DNA of 46,886 nucleotides from Parasporobacterium sp. (GCA_017510065.1 JAFWOB010000207.1:1-46886), one strand, 5' to 3'. Counted from the first letter of the stretch, positions 14,465 through 23,903 are shown. Notes: generated from the sequence alone by a model not told the origin. Translations and numbers: made by a program.

Positions 14465-15904
14465 TTAATATGCCTTGCCCCAGTATACCAGGGTCTTTGC
14501 GGGTTTCCCGCAGCAGACACAGGTTTCGGCGATCCGGTGCTGCTCGAAGGGCATGCACCTGGAGGTTGCCGTGGTGTCTTCCTTGATCTTCAGCTCGCAG
14601 GCCTGATCACCGCACCACATAGCGCGGACGAATCCCGGCTTGTCGTTGATGATGTCTTTGAACTCCTCATAATCATGGGCATCGTAAGTATGCTCCTGGC
14701 GATGCTTCAGGGCACGGTTGTACATGTCATTCTGCATCTGCTCCATGATCTCGAAGATCCTTGCAGCAAGCTCGTCCAGGGAGACCGTAATCTTTTCCCT
14801 GGTATCGCGGCGCACCACGATGGCTTGATTGTTTTCCATATCCTTGGGGCCGATCTCTACACGCAGCGGGATTCCCTTGATCTCCTGCTCCGCGAACTTC
14901 CAGCCCGGCTTCTTGTCGGAGTCATCCAGCTGGACGCTGATCCCGGCTGCCTTCAGGGTATCGTACAGCTCGCGGGATTTTTCCAGAACGCCCTCTTTGT
15001 GCTGGGCGATCGGAACGACCATGACCTGTACCGGTGCGATCCTCGGCGGAAGCACCAGGCCGTCATCATCTCCGTGCACCATGATCAGGGCGCCGATGGT
15101 TCTGGTGGAAAGTCCCCAGGAAGTCTGATGGACATATTTCAGGGTGTTGTCTTTATCCGTAAACTGGATGCCGAAAGCACGGGCAAATCCATCGCCGAAA
15201 TTGTGGCTGGTTCCGCTCTGCAGGGCTTTTCCGTCATGCATCAGGGCTTCGATCGTGTAGGTCGCCTCTGCTCCGGCGAACTTTTCCTTGTCCGTCTTGC
15301 GGCCTTTGATCATGGGGATCGCCAGATATTTCTCGCAGAAATCCGCATAGACATTCAGCATCAGCTCTGTTCTTGCCTGCGCTTCTTCGGCACTGGCATG
15401 AACTGTGTGCCCTTCCTGCCACAGGAATTCGGAGGAACGAAGGAACGGTCTGGTGGTCTTTTCCCATCTGACCACGGAACACCACTGGTTGTACAGCTTG
15501 GGAAGATCCCTGTAGGACTGTACGATATTGGAATACAGCTCACAAAACAAGGTCTCGGAAGTAGGTCTTACGACCAGACGTTCTTCCAGCTCTTCTCCGC
15601 CGCCCATGGTAACCCAGGCACACTCCGGAGCGAATCCTTCTACATGGTCTTTTTCTTTTTCCAGCAGGCTTTCCGGGATGAACAAGGGCATATATACATT
15701 GGTTACCCCTGTTTCCTTGAACATGGCGTCCAGGTTCTTCTGGATGTTCTCCCAGATCGCATAGCCATTGGGAAGGATCATCATGCAGCCCTTAACGGAT
15801 GAATATCTCATAAGCTCTGCTTTTTTGACTACATCCGTATACCATTGGGCAAAATCCTCGCTCATCGGTGTAATGTCTTCAACTAATTTTTTATCATTTG
15901 CCAT
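14465..15904 (-). CDS. proS: prolyl-tRNA synthetase, archaeal/eukaryote-type short form
   Basis: A 479-residue class II aminoacyl-tRNA synthetase of the ProS type without the bacterial editing insertion. Motif 2 [14 protein letters not shown] is near residue 150, motif 3 lies in the [19 protein letters not shown] stretch near 265-285, and the C-terminal zinc-binding-like domain ends in CVCCGKPA...WGKAY with the C-terminal Tyr typical of this form. It charges tRNA-Pro. GGGAGGG lies twelve bases before the ATG. It is 32 bp downstream of metK on the same strand and has a strong terminator, suggesting metK-proS co-transcription. Confidence 0.93.
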   Translation of the reverse strand: MANDKKLVEDITPMSEDFAQWYTDVVKKAELMRYSSVKGCMMILPNGYAIWENIQKNLDAMFKETGVTNVYMPLFIPESLLEKEKDHVEGFAPECAWVTMGGGEELEERLVVRPTSETLFCELYSNIVQSYRDLPKLYNQWCSVVRWEKTTRPFLRSSEFLWQEGHTVHASAEEAQARTELMLNVYADFCEKYLAIPMIKGRKTDKEKFAGAEATYTIEALMHDGKALQSGTSHNFGDGFARAFGIQFTDKDNTLKYVHQTSWGLSTRTIGALIMVHGDDDGLVLPPRIAPVQVMVVPIAQHKEGVLEKSRELYDTLKAAGISVQLDDSDKKPGWKFAEQEIKGIPLRVEIGPKDMENNQAIVVRRDTREKITVSLDELAARIFEIMEQMQNDMYNRALKHRQEHTYDAHDYEEFKDIINDKPGFVRAMWCGDQACELKIKEDTTATSRCMPFEQHRIAETCVCCGKPAKTLVYWGKAY

Positions 15905-15936
15905 AATCTTCTATCCCTCCCGGGTACTGCTGTATA

Positions 15937-17127
15937 TTACCTGAGTCCTGCAGCTTCTCTGAGCTCATCTGCCTTGTCATCCTTTTCCCAGCTCAGGCCT
16001 GCATCGCTCTTTCCGAAATGTCCGTAGTTGGTTGTTTTTCTGTAGATCGGCCGGCGAAGGTCCAGCATCCGGATGATCGCTGCCGGTCTCAGGTCAAAAT
16101 GTTCGCTCACGATCTGTTCCAGGACAGAGTCCGCAACGCGTCCTGTTCCGAAGGTATCTACCATGACAGAGGTAGGACGGGCTACGCCGATCGCATAGGA
16201 GATCTGGATCTCACACCGATCCGCAAGTCCTGCTGCCACAATGTTCCTGGCGATGTATCTGGCTGCATAGGAGGCGGAACGGTCCACCTTGGTGCAGTCT
16301 TTTCCGGAAAATGCGCCGCCGCCGTGACGGCCCATGCCGCCATAGGTGTCTACGATGATCTTGCGGCCTGTCAGGCCGGAATCCCCATGAGGTCCTCCGA
16401 CGATGAACTGACCGGTGGGATTGATGTAGTATCTGGTCTTTTCATCCACCAGTTCTGCCGGGAGCACTGCCTTGAAGAGCATTTCCTTAATATCCCTGTG
16501 AAGCTGCTCCTGGGTAACGCTTTCATCATGCTGTGTGGAACAGACGACGGTATCGATGCGGACCGGATGGTGCTCTTCATCGTATTCCACGGTCACCTGG
16601 GCTTTGCCGTCCGGACGAAGGTATGGCAGTACGCCGTCTTTTCTGAGCTGCGTCAGCTTCCGGGTCAGCTTGTGAGCCAGATAAATGGGAAGCGGCATAT
16701 AATCCGGGGTTTCATTGCAGGCAAATCCGAACATCAGTCCCTGATCACCGGCTCCTTCGCTGTCATCATCGGCACCGGCGCCGTCCCTGCTTTCCAGGGA
16801 GCGGTCTACGCCCATGGCGATATCCGGCGACTGCGTATCCAGCTTGATCAGTACCTGGCAGGTATCGGCGTCAAATCCGATGGAAGCATCCGTATATCCG
16901 ATCTCCCGGATGGTCTGCCTTACGATCTGTTCATAATCCACTTTTGCGGTTGTTGTGATCTCTCCCATCACCAGGACAAAGTCCGTGGTCGTGCAGACCT
17001 CACAGGCAACCCTTCCGCAGGGATCCTGCTCCATGATCGCATCCAGGATGCTGTCGGAAATCGTATCGCAGATCTTGTCCGGATGCCCTTCCGTCACGGA
17101 TTCCGAAGTAAATACTCTTTTGCTCAT
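15937..17127 (-). CDS. metK: S-adenosylmethionine synthetase
   Basis: A 396-residue methionine adenosyltransferase. [22 protein letters not shown] (about 8-29) is the first family signature, and [17 protein letters not shown] near 265-281 the phosphate-binding P-loop-like motif. It makes SAM from methionine and ATP as a cytoplasmic tetramer. GGAG precedes the ATG. Only 51 bp separate it from murA upstream, with a small hairpin in between. No SAM riboswitch fits in this space, so regulation by that route is not supported here. Confidence 0.95.
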   Translation of the reverse strand: MSKRVFTSESVTEGHPDKICDTISDSILDAIMEQDPCGRVACEVCTTTDFVLVMGEITTTAKVDYEQIVRQTIREIGYTDASIGFDADTCQVLIKLDTQSPDIAMGVDRSLESRDGAGADDDSEGAGDQGLMFGFACNETPDYMPLPIYLAHKLTRKLTQLRKDGVLPYLRPDGKAQVTVEYDEEHHPVRIDTVVCSTQHDESVTQEQLHRDIKEMLFKAVLPAELVDEKTRYYINPTGQFIVGGPHGDSGLTGRKIIVDTYGGMGRHGGGAFSGKDCTKVDRSASYAARYIARNIVAAGLADRCEIQISYAIGVARPTSVMVDTFGTGRVADSVLEQIVSEHFDLRPAAIIRMLDLRRPIYRKTTNYGHFGKSDAGLSWEKDDKADELREAAGLR

Positions 17128-17154
17128 TGATTCATCTCCATATCATCAGCAAAT

Positions 17155-17176
17155 CGAGTAGGATATCTCCTACTCG
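17155..17176 (-). terminator. short hairpin between murA and metK
   Basis: CGAGTAGGA (17155-17163) pairs perfectly with TCCTACTCG (17168-17176) around a 4-nt loop, three bases beyond the murA stop. Only a short T-run follows on the minus strand, so partial termination or mRNA processing is more likely than a full stop. Confidence 0.45.
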
Positions 17177-17178
17177 TT

Positions 17179-18477
17179 TCAGCTGCATTTTTGTTTGAAT
17201 TTATCGATCTCACTCTGGTTCTGCGGGTCGATCTTTCTGACGTCTCCGCCCAGACTCCTTAGCTTGACATCGAAGTCTTCATATCCTCGCTGAATGAACT
17301 CGATCCCGCCGACCTGCGTACAGCCTTCCGCTGCTAGACCGGCAATGGTGAGCGCTGCGCCGGCCCTGAGGTCCGGTGCGCTGACCTGAGCGCCTTTCAG
17401 TTTTTCCACGCCCGTAATGATCGCCGTGTTGGATTCAATCTTGATCCTGGCACCCATACGCGCAAGTTCGCCGGCATATTTGAACCGGTTTTCGAAAATG
17501 CTCTCCGTTACGGTACTGATCCCGTCTGCAAGAGTCAGCGCCACTGTCATCTGTGGCTGCATATCCGTCGGAAATCCCGGATACGGCAGTGTCTTGACCT
17601 GCGTCGACTGAAGACGGGTGCCCGCCACAACTCTGACGGCTTCATCGTACTCTTCGATAAAGCATCCCAGATCTTCCAGCTTTGCCGTAATGGACTCCAG
17701 ATGCTTCGGGATCACGTTGTTGACTGTCACATCGCCGCCCGTTGCAGCGCCTGCAAACAGGAAGGTCCCTGCTTCGATCTGGTCCGGGATCACGGTGTAC
17801 TCTGTCGCATGCAGAGACTTGACGCCCCTGATCCTGATCACATCCGTGCCCGCGCCTCTGACATGAGCTCCCATACTGTTGAGCATATTGGCAAGATCAA
17901 CCACATGAGGTTCCTTGGCAGGATTCTCAATGATCGTGCTGCCTTCCGCCAAAACGGCTGCCAGCATTACATTAATGGTAGCGCCGACGGTAACAACGTC
18001 AAAATAAATATGGCTGCCCACCAGTTCGTCCGCTTTCGCCTTGACCTGTCCGTCTTCAAGGTCCACCGTCGCGCCAAGGGCTTCAAATCCCTTGATGTGC
18101 TGGTCAATAGGTCTCGCCCCGATGACGCAGCCGCCCGGCATCGCCACTTCCGCTTTATGAAAGCGTCCTAAAAGACTTCCCAGAAGGTAATAGGAAGCAC
18201 GAATCTTGCTGATATATTCATAATTAAGGGTACAGGAATTAACAGTTGCCCCAATGATCTTAACGGTATGCCTGTCTATTCGTTCAACCACAGCTCCGAT
18301 CTGTGCGATCGCGTCCAGCAGCAGATTGATATCACTTACATCCGGCAGGTTGCTGATAATAACTGGTTCGCAGGTCAGGATCGATGCGGCGATCAGGGCA
18401 AGCGCGGCATTCTTGGCGCCGCAGATGTCCACTATGCCTCTCAGCGGTTTTCCGCCTCTGATGAAATACTGTTCCAT
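17179..18477 (-). CDS. murA: UDP-N-acetylglucosamine 1-carboxyvinyltransferase
   Basis: A 432-residue EPSP-synthase-fold enzyme that transfers enolpyruvate to UDP-GlcNAc, the first committed step of peptidoglycan synthesis. Lys22-Asn23 in GAKNAAL and the catalytic cysteine Cys117 in PGGCVIGARPID are both present, so it should be sensitive to fosfomycin by family knowledge. Length is normal. The ribosome site is poor (GGGG). Its own extended -10 promoter is at 18513-18541. The first of two classical Firmicute paralogues could not be distinguished from the other on sequence alone. Confidence 0.94.
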   Translation of the reverse strand: MEQYFIRGGKPLRGIVDICGAKNAALALIAASILTCEPVIISNLPDVSDINLLLDAIAQIGAVVERIDRHTVKIIGATVNSCTLNYEYISKIRASYYLLGSLLGRFHKAEVAMPGGCVIGARPIDQHIKGFEALGATVDLEDGQVKAKADELVGSHIYFDVVTVGATINVMLAAVLAEGSTIIENPAKEPHVVDLANMLNSMGAHVRGAGTDVIRIRGVKSLHATEYTVIPDQIEAGTFLFAGAATGGDVTVNNVIPKHLESITAKLEDLGCFIEEYDEAVRVVAGTRLQSTQVKTLPYPGFPTDMQPQMTVALTLADGISTVTESIFENRFKYAGELARMGARIKIESNTAIITGVEKLKGAQVSAPDLRAGAALTIAGLAAEGCTQVGGIEFIQRGYEDFDVKLRSLGGDVRKIDPQNQSEIDKFKQKCS

Positions 18478-18512
18478 AAAGTTCCCCGAAAAGTCAGTTT
18501 GTTAACCACAGC

Positions 18513-18541
18513 ATTATAGCATAATGTATTTTGTAATACAA
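18513..18541 (-). promoter_or_regulatory. extended -10 promoter of murA
   Basis: On the minus strand TTGTAT (18541-18536), 17-bp spacer, TGCTATAAT ending at 18513, 35 bp upstream of the murA ATG. The weak -35 is compensated by the TGn extension. Confidence 0.55.
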
Positions 18542-18577
18542 ATGCTTTCTATGAAATAGCCATACTGCAAAATGCCG

Positions 18578-18609
18578 AAAAAAAGGCGGTTCCCGCCGGG
18601 CGGAAACCG
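18578..18609 (-). terminator. bidirectional terminator after mscL
   Basis: A ten-base stem with one mismatch (18587-18596 with 18600-18609) and a 3-nt loop. On the minus strand a run of seven T follows (18578-18584), and the plus strand also has a T-run. It lies 47 bp past the mscL stop. Confidence 0.8.
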
Positions 18610-18656
18610 TCATTTTTTCACTTTTGCAGATATGGGGTCCTAACGTCCCGGACGCC

Positions 18657-19082
18657 TCAGTCTTTCAGTTCAGAAGTACAGTGCGGGCATCTGGTTGCAT
18701 CAATGGCAATCTCACTCTTGCAGAATGGGCAGACCTTTGTGGTCGGAGCTGCGGGAGCTTCTTCCACGGGTTTCTTGACTGCATTGCGGGCTTTGTTAAA
18801 TGCCTTGATAATGCAGAACAGCACAAGGGCAATGATAAAGAAGTTCAGGACTGACATGATGAAATTACCGTACATCAGTTCCGCCCCGTTAATGTTGACG
18901 GACAGATGAGAAAAGTCCATGTTGAAAATAGAACCGATCAGCGGAGAGATCAGATCGCCTACCAGCGAATCAACGATTGCCTTGAATGCAGCACCGATGA
19001 TAACGCCAACGGCCAGATCTATCACATTGCCACGGCTGATAAATTCTTTAAACTCCTGGATGATTCCCTTTTTCTCGCTCAT
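18657..19082 (-). CDS. mscL: large-conductance mechanosensitive channel with C-terminal zinc ribbon
   Basis: A 141-residue MscL. The N-terminal EFKEFISRGNVIDLAVGVIIGAAF motif spans the amphipathic helix and the start of TM1 (about 10-33); TM2 is about 73-95. It opens under membrane tension to release solutes during osmotic downshock. After a short linker the C-terminus carries CPFCKSEIAIDATRCPHC (about 118-135), a zinc-ribbon-like tail seen in some Firmicute MscL proteins in place of the usual helical bundle. AGGAGG precedes the ATG. Flanked by a strong terminator; probably monocistronic. Confidence 0.94.
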   Translation of the reverse strand: MSEKKGIIQEFKEFISRGNVIDLAVGVIIGAAFKAIVDSLVGDLISPLIGSIFNMDFSHLSVNINGAELMYGNFIMSVLNFFIIALVLFCIIKAFNKARNAVKKPVEEAPAAPTTKVCPFCKSEIAIDATRCPHCTSELKD

Positions 19083-19166
19083 AACACAACCTCCTGTATT
19101 TTGTTTACAACAAATTTATGTTCTGCTGATATGCTCTGCCTGTGATAAGGTGCAGGATATCAGATA

Positions 19167-19949
19167 TCAGCCTTCATTGATCACCGGGATCTCATAGCCG
19201 TGGGTCCCGATGTACTGTCCGGCGGAATTGAATTCCTCATCAGAAGAATAGGAAAATGTCTTCAGCCGGAAATTGCTGATCTGATCCGACTGCGGCGTAG
19301 GCCTTAACTTGATGGAAGTCATCAGTACTCCGTCCGCCATGTCCGCCTGGGTCAGATGGATATAGGTCCCGGTCTGGCCGATATCATTGTACACCCAGAC
19401 GCCCATATAGCCGGTCACCTCATCCTGTGCGGCATCTCCCATGAACAGGTCCGGATTGCCGGAAATGTCCCCGGGTTCCAGTATAGTATACACCTTTTCC
19501 TCGCCATTTACAGTAAATCTTAATTCATAGCCGATCTTATACTGGGTCTGCGTATCCACAGCGTTCCAGTAGGATTCATGGAGCATGTAGTAGTCATCAT
19601 AATAGATCGTCTGCTCGTCGGAATTGATCGCTTCGAAAATAGCGATATCCTCGTCCGGCGTCCATACGCTGCTGTAGGATGTGACCAGATCCATGACGCC
19701 GCCTCCGCCGATATAGAATCTTACTTCTTTCTCGTTCGGAAGGTCTACGGAAGTCGGTTCCGTTGTGGTTTCCACTTCCTGAGGCGCCTCGGTCGGCTCC
19801 TCAGTTGCTTTTTCCGTGATGATCGTCTCACCAAGCTCTTCCGGCGCCTTGATCACCGTATCCCTGGAAGCCAGGATCACAATGATCACGATGATCACGA
19901 TCAGGGCTACCGTCATGAGAGCCAGTGTTTTTTTGATTGTTCCGCTCAT
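19167..19949 (-). CDS. secreted, membrane-anchored protein of unknown function
   Basis: A 260-residue protein starting at the ATG at 19949, with GGAGAAG six bases upstream; a TTG start five codons earlier is less likely. One N-terminal helix (about 8-28) anchors it, followed by a Thr/Glu/Pro-rich linker (about 35-65) and a globular region rich in aromatic and acidic residues that reads like a beta-rich extracellular domain. No lipobox and no known domain were recognised. It is the last gene of the run tsaC, phosphatase-like, rpiB, dCMP deaminase, Sel1-like, and is 31 bp behind the Sel1-like gene. Confidence 0.65.
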   Translation of the reverse strand: MSGTIKKTLALMTVALIVIIVIIVILASRDTVIKAPEELGETIITEKATEEPTEAPQEVETTTEPTSVDLPNEKEVRFYIGGGGVMDLVTSYSSVWTPDEDIAIFEAINSDEQTIYYDDYYMLHESYWNAVDTQTQYKIGYELRFTVNGEEKVYTILEPGDISGNPDLFMGDAAQDEVTGYMGVWVYNDIGQTGTYIHLTQADMADGVLMTSIKLRPTPQSDQISNFRLKTFSYSSDEEFNSAGQYIGTHGYEIPVINEG

Positions 19950-19980
19950 AGTTTTCTTCTCCAAACCGGGCCGGTCCTTC

Positions 19981-21795
19981 TCAGACCAGCTCTCCGTTCA
20001 TTTTCATCAGCATCTTTTCTTTTGTTACATCGATCACGAACCATTTTGCCTCGACCGCAGCGATACATTCCCCGCCGGAGTAGAATTCAAGGGCATTGGT
20101 GTGGTCGTTTTTGGTAAATCCGTCCGCCAGGAATGTCTCCCCGCTCTCCGGGGTCTTCATGACGCCCACCTGCTCCAGGCGGAACGTAAGCTCCGACACC
20201 AGGCTGACATAAGACAGTTCGGGAAATGTTACCAGGAATTTGGGTTCTTCTCCCGGGATCAGGCGGAATCTGCCCATCTTCAGGAAAGGACCGCTCCTGC
20301 TTTTACCCAGCGTTACCCGGATCGGAAACTTGTCCTCAAAAATGTGACTGATGTAGATCGGGAAATCTGCCTTCAGGACGCTTCGGTCCCGGTCAGGCTT
20401 GTACTCTTCCCTGATCTCGCGCAGGGCCTGCTGGATCCTGTCCGCCGTGATATCATCCCGGAAAAATCCGCCTGCTTTCATGCGCTTTTTGATGGCAAAT
20501 CCCGCTTCCAGATAGAACTTATACGCATCCCGGACTCCCATCCCCAGGATCAGGTCTTCCCGGCAGATATTTCCCATCTCCAGGGCATAGTCCGCGAAGC
20601 GGTTGTCAAACTCTCCTTCACTGAACCGGTACATGGTATCCTTGTATCCGTCCACGATCAGGTTCATGCCGGTGTCGATGTTCTTCACCGTCCCGTACCC
20701 GTGGATCAGCATATCACCTGCATGATAGATCGATTCGTCGATCCCTGCAAGAGCCCCGTAGGAAAAATACCGGAACGCCTTCTCGTACTCCGGCTCCCCT
20801 TTTCCTGCCAAGCCTTCATAGCAGATGCATCCCAGAGCATTGGCCGCAAAAGGATCTCCGGTTTCCCGGTACAGCTTCTGCAGATGCTTTTCTGCCTGCC
20901 GGAAACTCTGCCGGTAGACAGGGCTTCCTTCCAGATAGCCCCAGGCCAGGATCTTCATCGCCTGGGTGTCGTTCTTTTCGGCAAGGTCTCTGACACATTC
21001 CCGATACAGGGCTTTGTCTGCCGGAGACGCTTGTTTTAATTCCTCGTCATTTTCATAGGAATTGATGATGTGCCGTTTCTGAGACAGACAGTAGATCCAC
21101 TCTTCCCGGGGCCTCTCCCGGTTGTATTCAAAGGTCCTTACCCTGCCGGCAATATCTTCGCAGACCGCTTTGTAAGCGGTCTCCTCCAGATTGGTACTGC
21201 CCAGCAGGCTGTCGTCCCAATGGGAATCATCATCAAACCGTACGATATATTTTTCAGAATCCTCCCGGGAAACAAACCGTTCCTCCAGCTTCCAGTAAAG
21301 CTTTTCCGTCAGGGAAAAGATCGTGGAAAACAGCTCGTCCTCCGTTTCCGGAGCGTCGGAAAAGATCTCTTCCTTATACCGTCTCTCGATATCCAGGTCC
21401 TGATAGAAAATATTCTGGATCAGCCAGAACCATTCCTTGAACCGTCCCAGGGGATCTTTGCTCCGGTTGATATTGCGCAGGGCCTGGGCGATATCCTCTG
21501 CCTGCAGCGGATACTCCTGCTCTGCCCGGATATTAAAGATCGGGAAAACATGGGTCGCGATGTCCCGGTACATGACCTGGGCCGTGACCAGCTTGATCAG
21601 TTCTTCCCGGTTGATCATCAAAGGCTCGATCAGTTCCAGGCTGGATCTGTCCAGGCTGATCATGGATCCCGGTTCCCCTTTTTTCGAATAGGGGATCACC
21701 ATGGCCGATCCATCTTTGTGAATCCCGGAAACCTTGCCGTAGCTTCCCTGGTATTCGCCGTATTTGATTGTTACCCAGTCACCCTGTCTGAACAT
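19981..21795 (-). CDS. large cytoplasmic protein with KOW-like N-terminus and Sel1-type repeats
   Basis: A 604-residue protein without signal peptide. The first about 50 residues (QGDWVTIKYGEYQGSYGKV) resemble a KOW/SH3-like barrel. Around residues 285-375 come tandem helical repeats of Sel1/TPR type, for example ILAWGYLEGSPVY, ANALGCICYEGLAGKGEPEY and HAGDMLIHGYGTVKN. The C-terminal 120 residues look beta-rich. Sel1 repeats usually mediate protein contacts. No enzyme motif was found. It follows the dCMP deaminase gene by 35 bp. Function unknown; a scaffold or regulatory role is only a guess. Confidence 0.7.
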   Translation of the reverse strand: MFRQGDWVTIKYGEYQGSYGKVSGIHKDGSAMVIPYSKKGEPGSMISLDRSSLELIEPLMINREELIKLVTAQVMYRDIATHVFPIFNIRAEQEYPLQAEDIAQALRNINRSKDPLGRFKEWFWLIQNIFYQDLDIERRYKEEIFSDAPETEDELFSTIFSLTEKLYWKLEERFVSREDSEKYIVRFDDDSHWDDSLLGSTNLEETAYKAVCEDIAGRVRTFEYNRERPREEWIYCLSQKRHIINSYENDEELKQASPADKALYRECVRDLAEKNDTQAMKILAWGYLEGSPVYRQSFRQAEKHLQKLYRETGDPFAANALGCICYEGLAGKGEPEYEKAFRYFSYGALAGIDESIYHAGDMLIHGYGTVKNIDTGMNLIVDGYKDTMYRFSEGEFDNRFADYALEMGNICREDLILGMGVRDAYKFYLEAGFAIKKRMKAGGFFRDDITADRIQQALREIREEYKPDRDRSVLKADFPIYISHIFEDKFPIRVTLGKSRSGPFLKMGRFRLIPGEEPKFLVTFPELSYVSLVSELTFRLEQVGVMKTPESGETFLADGFTKNDHTNALEFYSGGECIAAVEAKWFVIDVTKEKMLMKMNGELV

Positions 21796-21830
21796 CTGAT
21801 GCTTTCTTTCCGGCTGCTTTTCTGTTGCCG

Positions 21831-22319
21831 TTACAGATCCAGTGTGATCTGACGGCCGCTTTTCTGATACTGATGATAAGAAACTCCTGCTGCGTCCAGC
21901 ATTCTCTTGGACGCCACCACGCTGTCCGAGCCCGCGTATTTGTCGCTGTCATAGATCAGTGTCTTGATCCCGGACTGGATGATCGCCTTGGCGCATTCAT
22001 TGCAGGGGAACAGTGTCACGTACAGCTTGGTTCCTTCCAGACTTCCGCCCCGGTAATTCAGGATCGCGTTCAGCTCACTGTGTGTGGAATACAGGTATTT
22101 ATTATGGTCCGGGGATGTATCGGTCTTCTCCCAGGGGAAGTCATCATCGGAGCATCCGATGGGAAAGCCGTTGTATCCGATGGAAAGGATCTTGTTGTCG
22201 CGGCTGACAATGCAGGCCCCCACCTGGGTGGAAGGATCCTTGGACCTTTTGGCAGCCAGCATGGCAACGCCCATAAAATACTCATCCCAGTTGATATAAT
22301 CCAGTCTCTTGTTGCTCAT
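21831..22319 (-). CDS. deoxycytidylate (dCMP) deaminase
   Basis: A 162-residue zinc-dependent deaminase. The zinc site is His80-Ser-Glu82 with PCNEC (Cys106, Cys109), and STQVGACIVSRDNKILSIGYNGFP (about 30-53) is typical of dCMP deaminases including ComEB. It converts dCMP to dUMP for thymidylate synthesis. The frame is open 41 codons further upstream, but the ATG at 22319 has GGAGG eight bases before it and overlaps the rpiB stop by four bases (ATGA), which fixes the start. The neighbouring genes are otherwise housekeeping. Confidence 0.92.
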   Translation of the reverse strand: MSNKRLDYINWDEYFMGVAMLAAKRSKDPSTQVGACIVSRDNKILSIGYNGFPIGCSDDDFPWEKTDTSPDHNKYLYSTHSELNAILNYRGGSLEGTKLYVTLFPCNECAKAIIQSGIKTLIYDSDKYAGSDSVVASKRMLDAAGVSYHQYQKSGRQITLDL

Positions 22320-22750
22320 CTTGCATCCTCCAGCTTGCCGATCCTTCTGATATGATTTGCCCCTTCGGAGAAAGGCGTGTCCAGGAAAATGTCCAGCAGC
22401 TTCACTGCCCGGTCTGTATCCAGCACTCTCGCACCGAGACACAGTACATTGGCGTCATTGTGCTCTCTGGTCGCCTGGGCGGAAAACTCATCCGACAGCA
22501 CCGCTGCCCGGATGCCCCGGACTTTGTTGGCGGCCATGCTCATCCCGATCCCGGTGCCGCAGACCAGAAGCCCCTTCTCTGCCCGGCCGGACACGACCTC
22601 CTCACAGACTTTCTTCGCATAGTCCGGATAGTCACAGGATTCTGTACTGTACGTTCCCAGATCCTCGACCTCAAATCCTCTGTCCTTAAGATGCCTGATC
22701 AGCTCATTTTTCAACTCATACCCTGCATGATCACATCCGACCGCTATCAT
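22316..22750 (-). CDS. rpiB: ribose-5-phosphate isomerase B
   Basis: A 144-residue RpiB/LacAB-family isomerase. GCDHAGYELK at the N-terminus and the catalytic cysteine in LLVCGTGIGMSMAANK (about 66-81) are present, as is HNDANVLCLGARV. It interconverts ribose-5-phosphate and ribulose-5-phosphate. AAAGGAGAAGG precedes the ATG. The order TsaC/YwlC, phosphatase YwlE-like, RpiB/YwlF is that of Bacillus subtilis, supporting orthology. Confidence 0.94.
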   Translation of the reverse strand: MIAVGCDHAGYELKNELIRHLKDRGFEVEDLGTYSTESCDYPDYAKKVCEEVVSGRAEKGLLVCGTGIGMSMAANKVRGIRAAVLSDEFSAQATREHNDANVLCLGARVLDTDRAVKLLDIFLDTPFSEGANHIRRIGKLEDAR

Positions 22751-22762
22751 TTCCTTCTCCTT

Positions 22763-23233
22763 TCAGGTGGTTTCCTCTGACCGGGTCAGCCTCTCCAGCA
22801 GTCTGTCCGTGACCCGGTCCACCACCGCACAAACCGCATCATATTCTTCGATACTGCCTCCCAGGGGAAGCGTGATATCGCCTGTTTCCCCTACAAATTC
22901 CCGCAGCATATAGACATTGGCTGCCTTGGGGAAACTGTCATAGACCTTCTGCTTGCTGTCCGCATTGAAGGTCAAAATCAGCGTACTCTCGGAAAACTCC
23001 GTATCCTGAAGGGCGCTGGCAGTATACTCGTCCAGGGACAGACCCTTCATCCTGGCCAGCTCTGCGATCTTCTGGTTGGCCGGTTCGGGAAATAACACGA
23101 TATTGCCCCTGGATGTCACCGAGATCTCCTCGATCTGCCGTTCCTTCAGCTTTCTGTCAAACAGGACCTCTGCATAAGGGCTGAGGCCTGTTCCTTCTTC
23201 ATCCAAAAAAATAATCTTTTTAAATTTTGTCAT
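22763..23233 (-). CDS. low-molecular-weight phosphotyrosine phosphatase-like protein lacking catalytic residues
   Basis: A 156-residue protein that aligns by eye to LMW protein tyrosine/arginine phosphatases. Where the family has the loop CTGNxCRSPMAE, this protein has DEEGTGLSPYAE (11-22): Cys is replaced by Asp11 and Arg by Leu17. A C-terminal loop Asp of the family is not clearly present. Its gene position, one base after tsaC and 12 bp before rpiB, is the ywlE position of Bacillus, so it is probably a decayed or repurposed YwlE. It should not act as a phosphatase; a binding role is possible. Confidence 0.75.
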   Translation of the reverse strand: MTKFKKIIFLDEEGTGLSPYAEVLFDRKLKERQIEEISVTSRGNIVLFPEPANQKIAELARMKGLSLDEYTASALQDTEFSESTLILTFNADSKQKVYDSFPKAANVYMLREFVGETGDITLPLGGSIEEYDAVCAVVDRVTDRLLERLTRSEETT

Positions 23234-23234
23234 A

Positions 23235-23894
23235 TTACTGATCCGGCCTGCTGCCGGTTATCTCCTCTATCATATCCGCGGTCACGGTGCCTTCCCGAAG
23301 GATCCGCATCTTCTGCCCGCTCATATCGATCACGGTGGAAGAAACCCCTACCGGGCATTCCCCATTGTCTATGATCAGGTCAACCCTGCCGAACAGGTCT
23401 TCGATCACGTCCTTTCCGCAGGCGGCACTTCTTTTGCCGGACAGATTGGCCGACGGCGCTGCCAGCGGAGCGTTTGCCTGTTCGATAATGCGGATCGTCA
23501 GATCACAGTCCGGCATCCGGACCCCGATGGTATCCCCGCCTGCCGTTACTTCTTCCGGAATGTCAGCAGACATTTTCTTCCGGAAAATGAGGGTCAGTGC
23601 CCCAGGCCAGAACTGTTTCATCAGCTTCTTCGCCTCTTCGCTGACATCCTCTGCCAGAAGATCCACCTGCCCGCGATCTGCCACCAGGATACTTAGCGGT
23701 TTATTCTCCGGACGTCCCTTCGCTTCAAAAATCTTCCGGATCGCTTCCCGGTCGGAATAAACAGCTCCCAGACCGTACACGGTATCCGTAGGAAAGGCGG
23801 CGATCCCGCCGCTTTTCAGCACCTCTCCCGCCGCACGGGCAGCAGCCTCTTCCGAGCCTATTTCCTGATTGATTGCAATGATCCTGGTTTTCAT
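23235..23894 (-). CDS. tsaC: L-threonylcarbamoyladenylate synthase
   Basis: A 219-residue YrdC-domain protein without the C-terminal Sua5 extension. GGIAAFPTDTVYGLG and KGRPENKPLSI form the nucleotide/threonine site, and APLAAPSANLSGK is the family signature. It makes threonylcarbamoyl-AMP for the t6A37 modification of ANN-reading tRNAs. The frame runs 13 codons further upstream, but the ATG at 23894 is chosen: the TATAAT box at 23904-23909 lies only nine bases before it, so the transcript would start at or next to the ATG and the mRNA may be leaderless. Confidence 0.9.
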   Translation of the reverse strand: MKTRIIAINQEIGSEEAAARAAGEVLKSGGIAAFPTDTVYGLGAVYSDREAIRKIFEAKGRPENKPLSILVADRGQVDLLAEDVSEEAKKLMKQFWPGALTLIFRKKMSADIPEEVTAGGDTIGVRMPDCDLTIRIIEQANAPLAAPSANLSGKRSAACGKDVIEDLFGRVDLIIDNGECPVGVSSTVIDMSGQKMRILREGTVTADMIEEITGSRPDQ

Positions 23895-23903
23895 TTGTCC
23901 GCC

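Noticed and set aside
14342-15802. 486-codon plus-strand frame opposite proS
   Set aside because: Antisense shadow of an intact synthetase that also crosses the proS terminator; no recognisable domain.
17128-17178. SAM riboswitch upstream of metK
   Set aside because: Only 51 bp lie between murA and metK and contain just a 9-bp hairpin, too little for an S-box or other SAM aptamer.
19816-21039. 407-codon plus-strand frame opposite the Sel1-like gene
   Set aside because: The minus-strand frame has a start signal, operon spacing and repeat structure; the plus frame has none.
21831-22442. Longer start for dCMP deaminase at 22442
   Set aside because: The extra 41 residues are the rpiB gene in another frame; the ATG at 22319 has GGAGG and an ATGA overlap.
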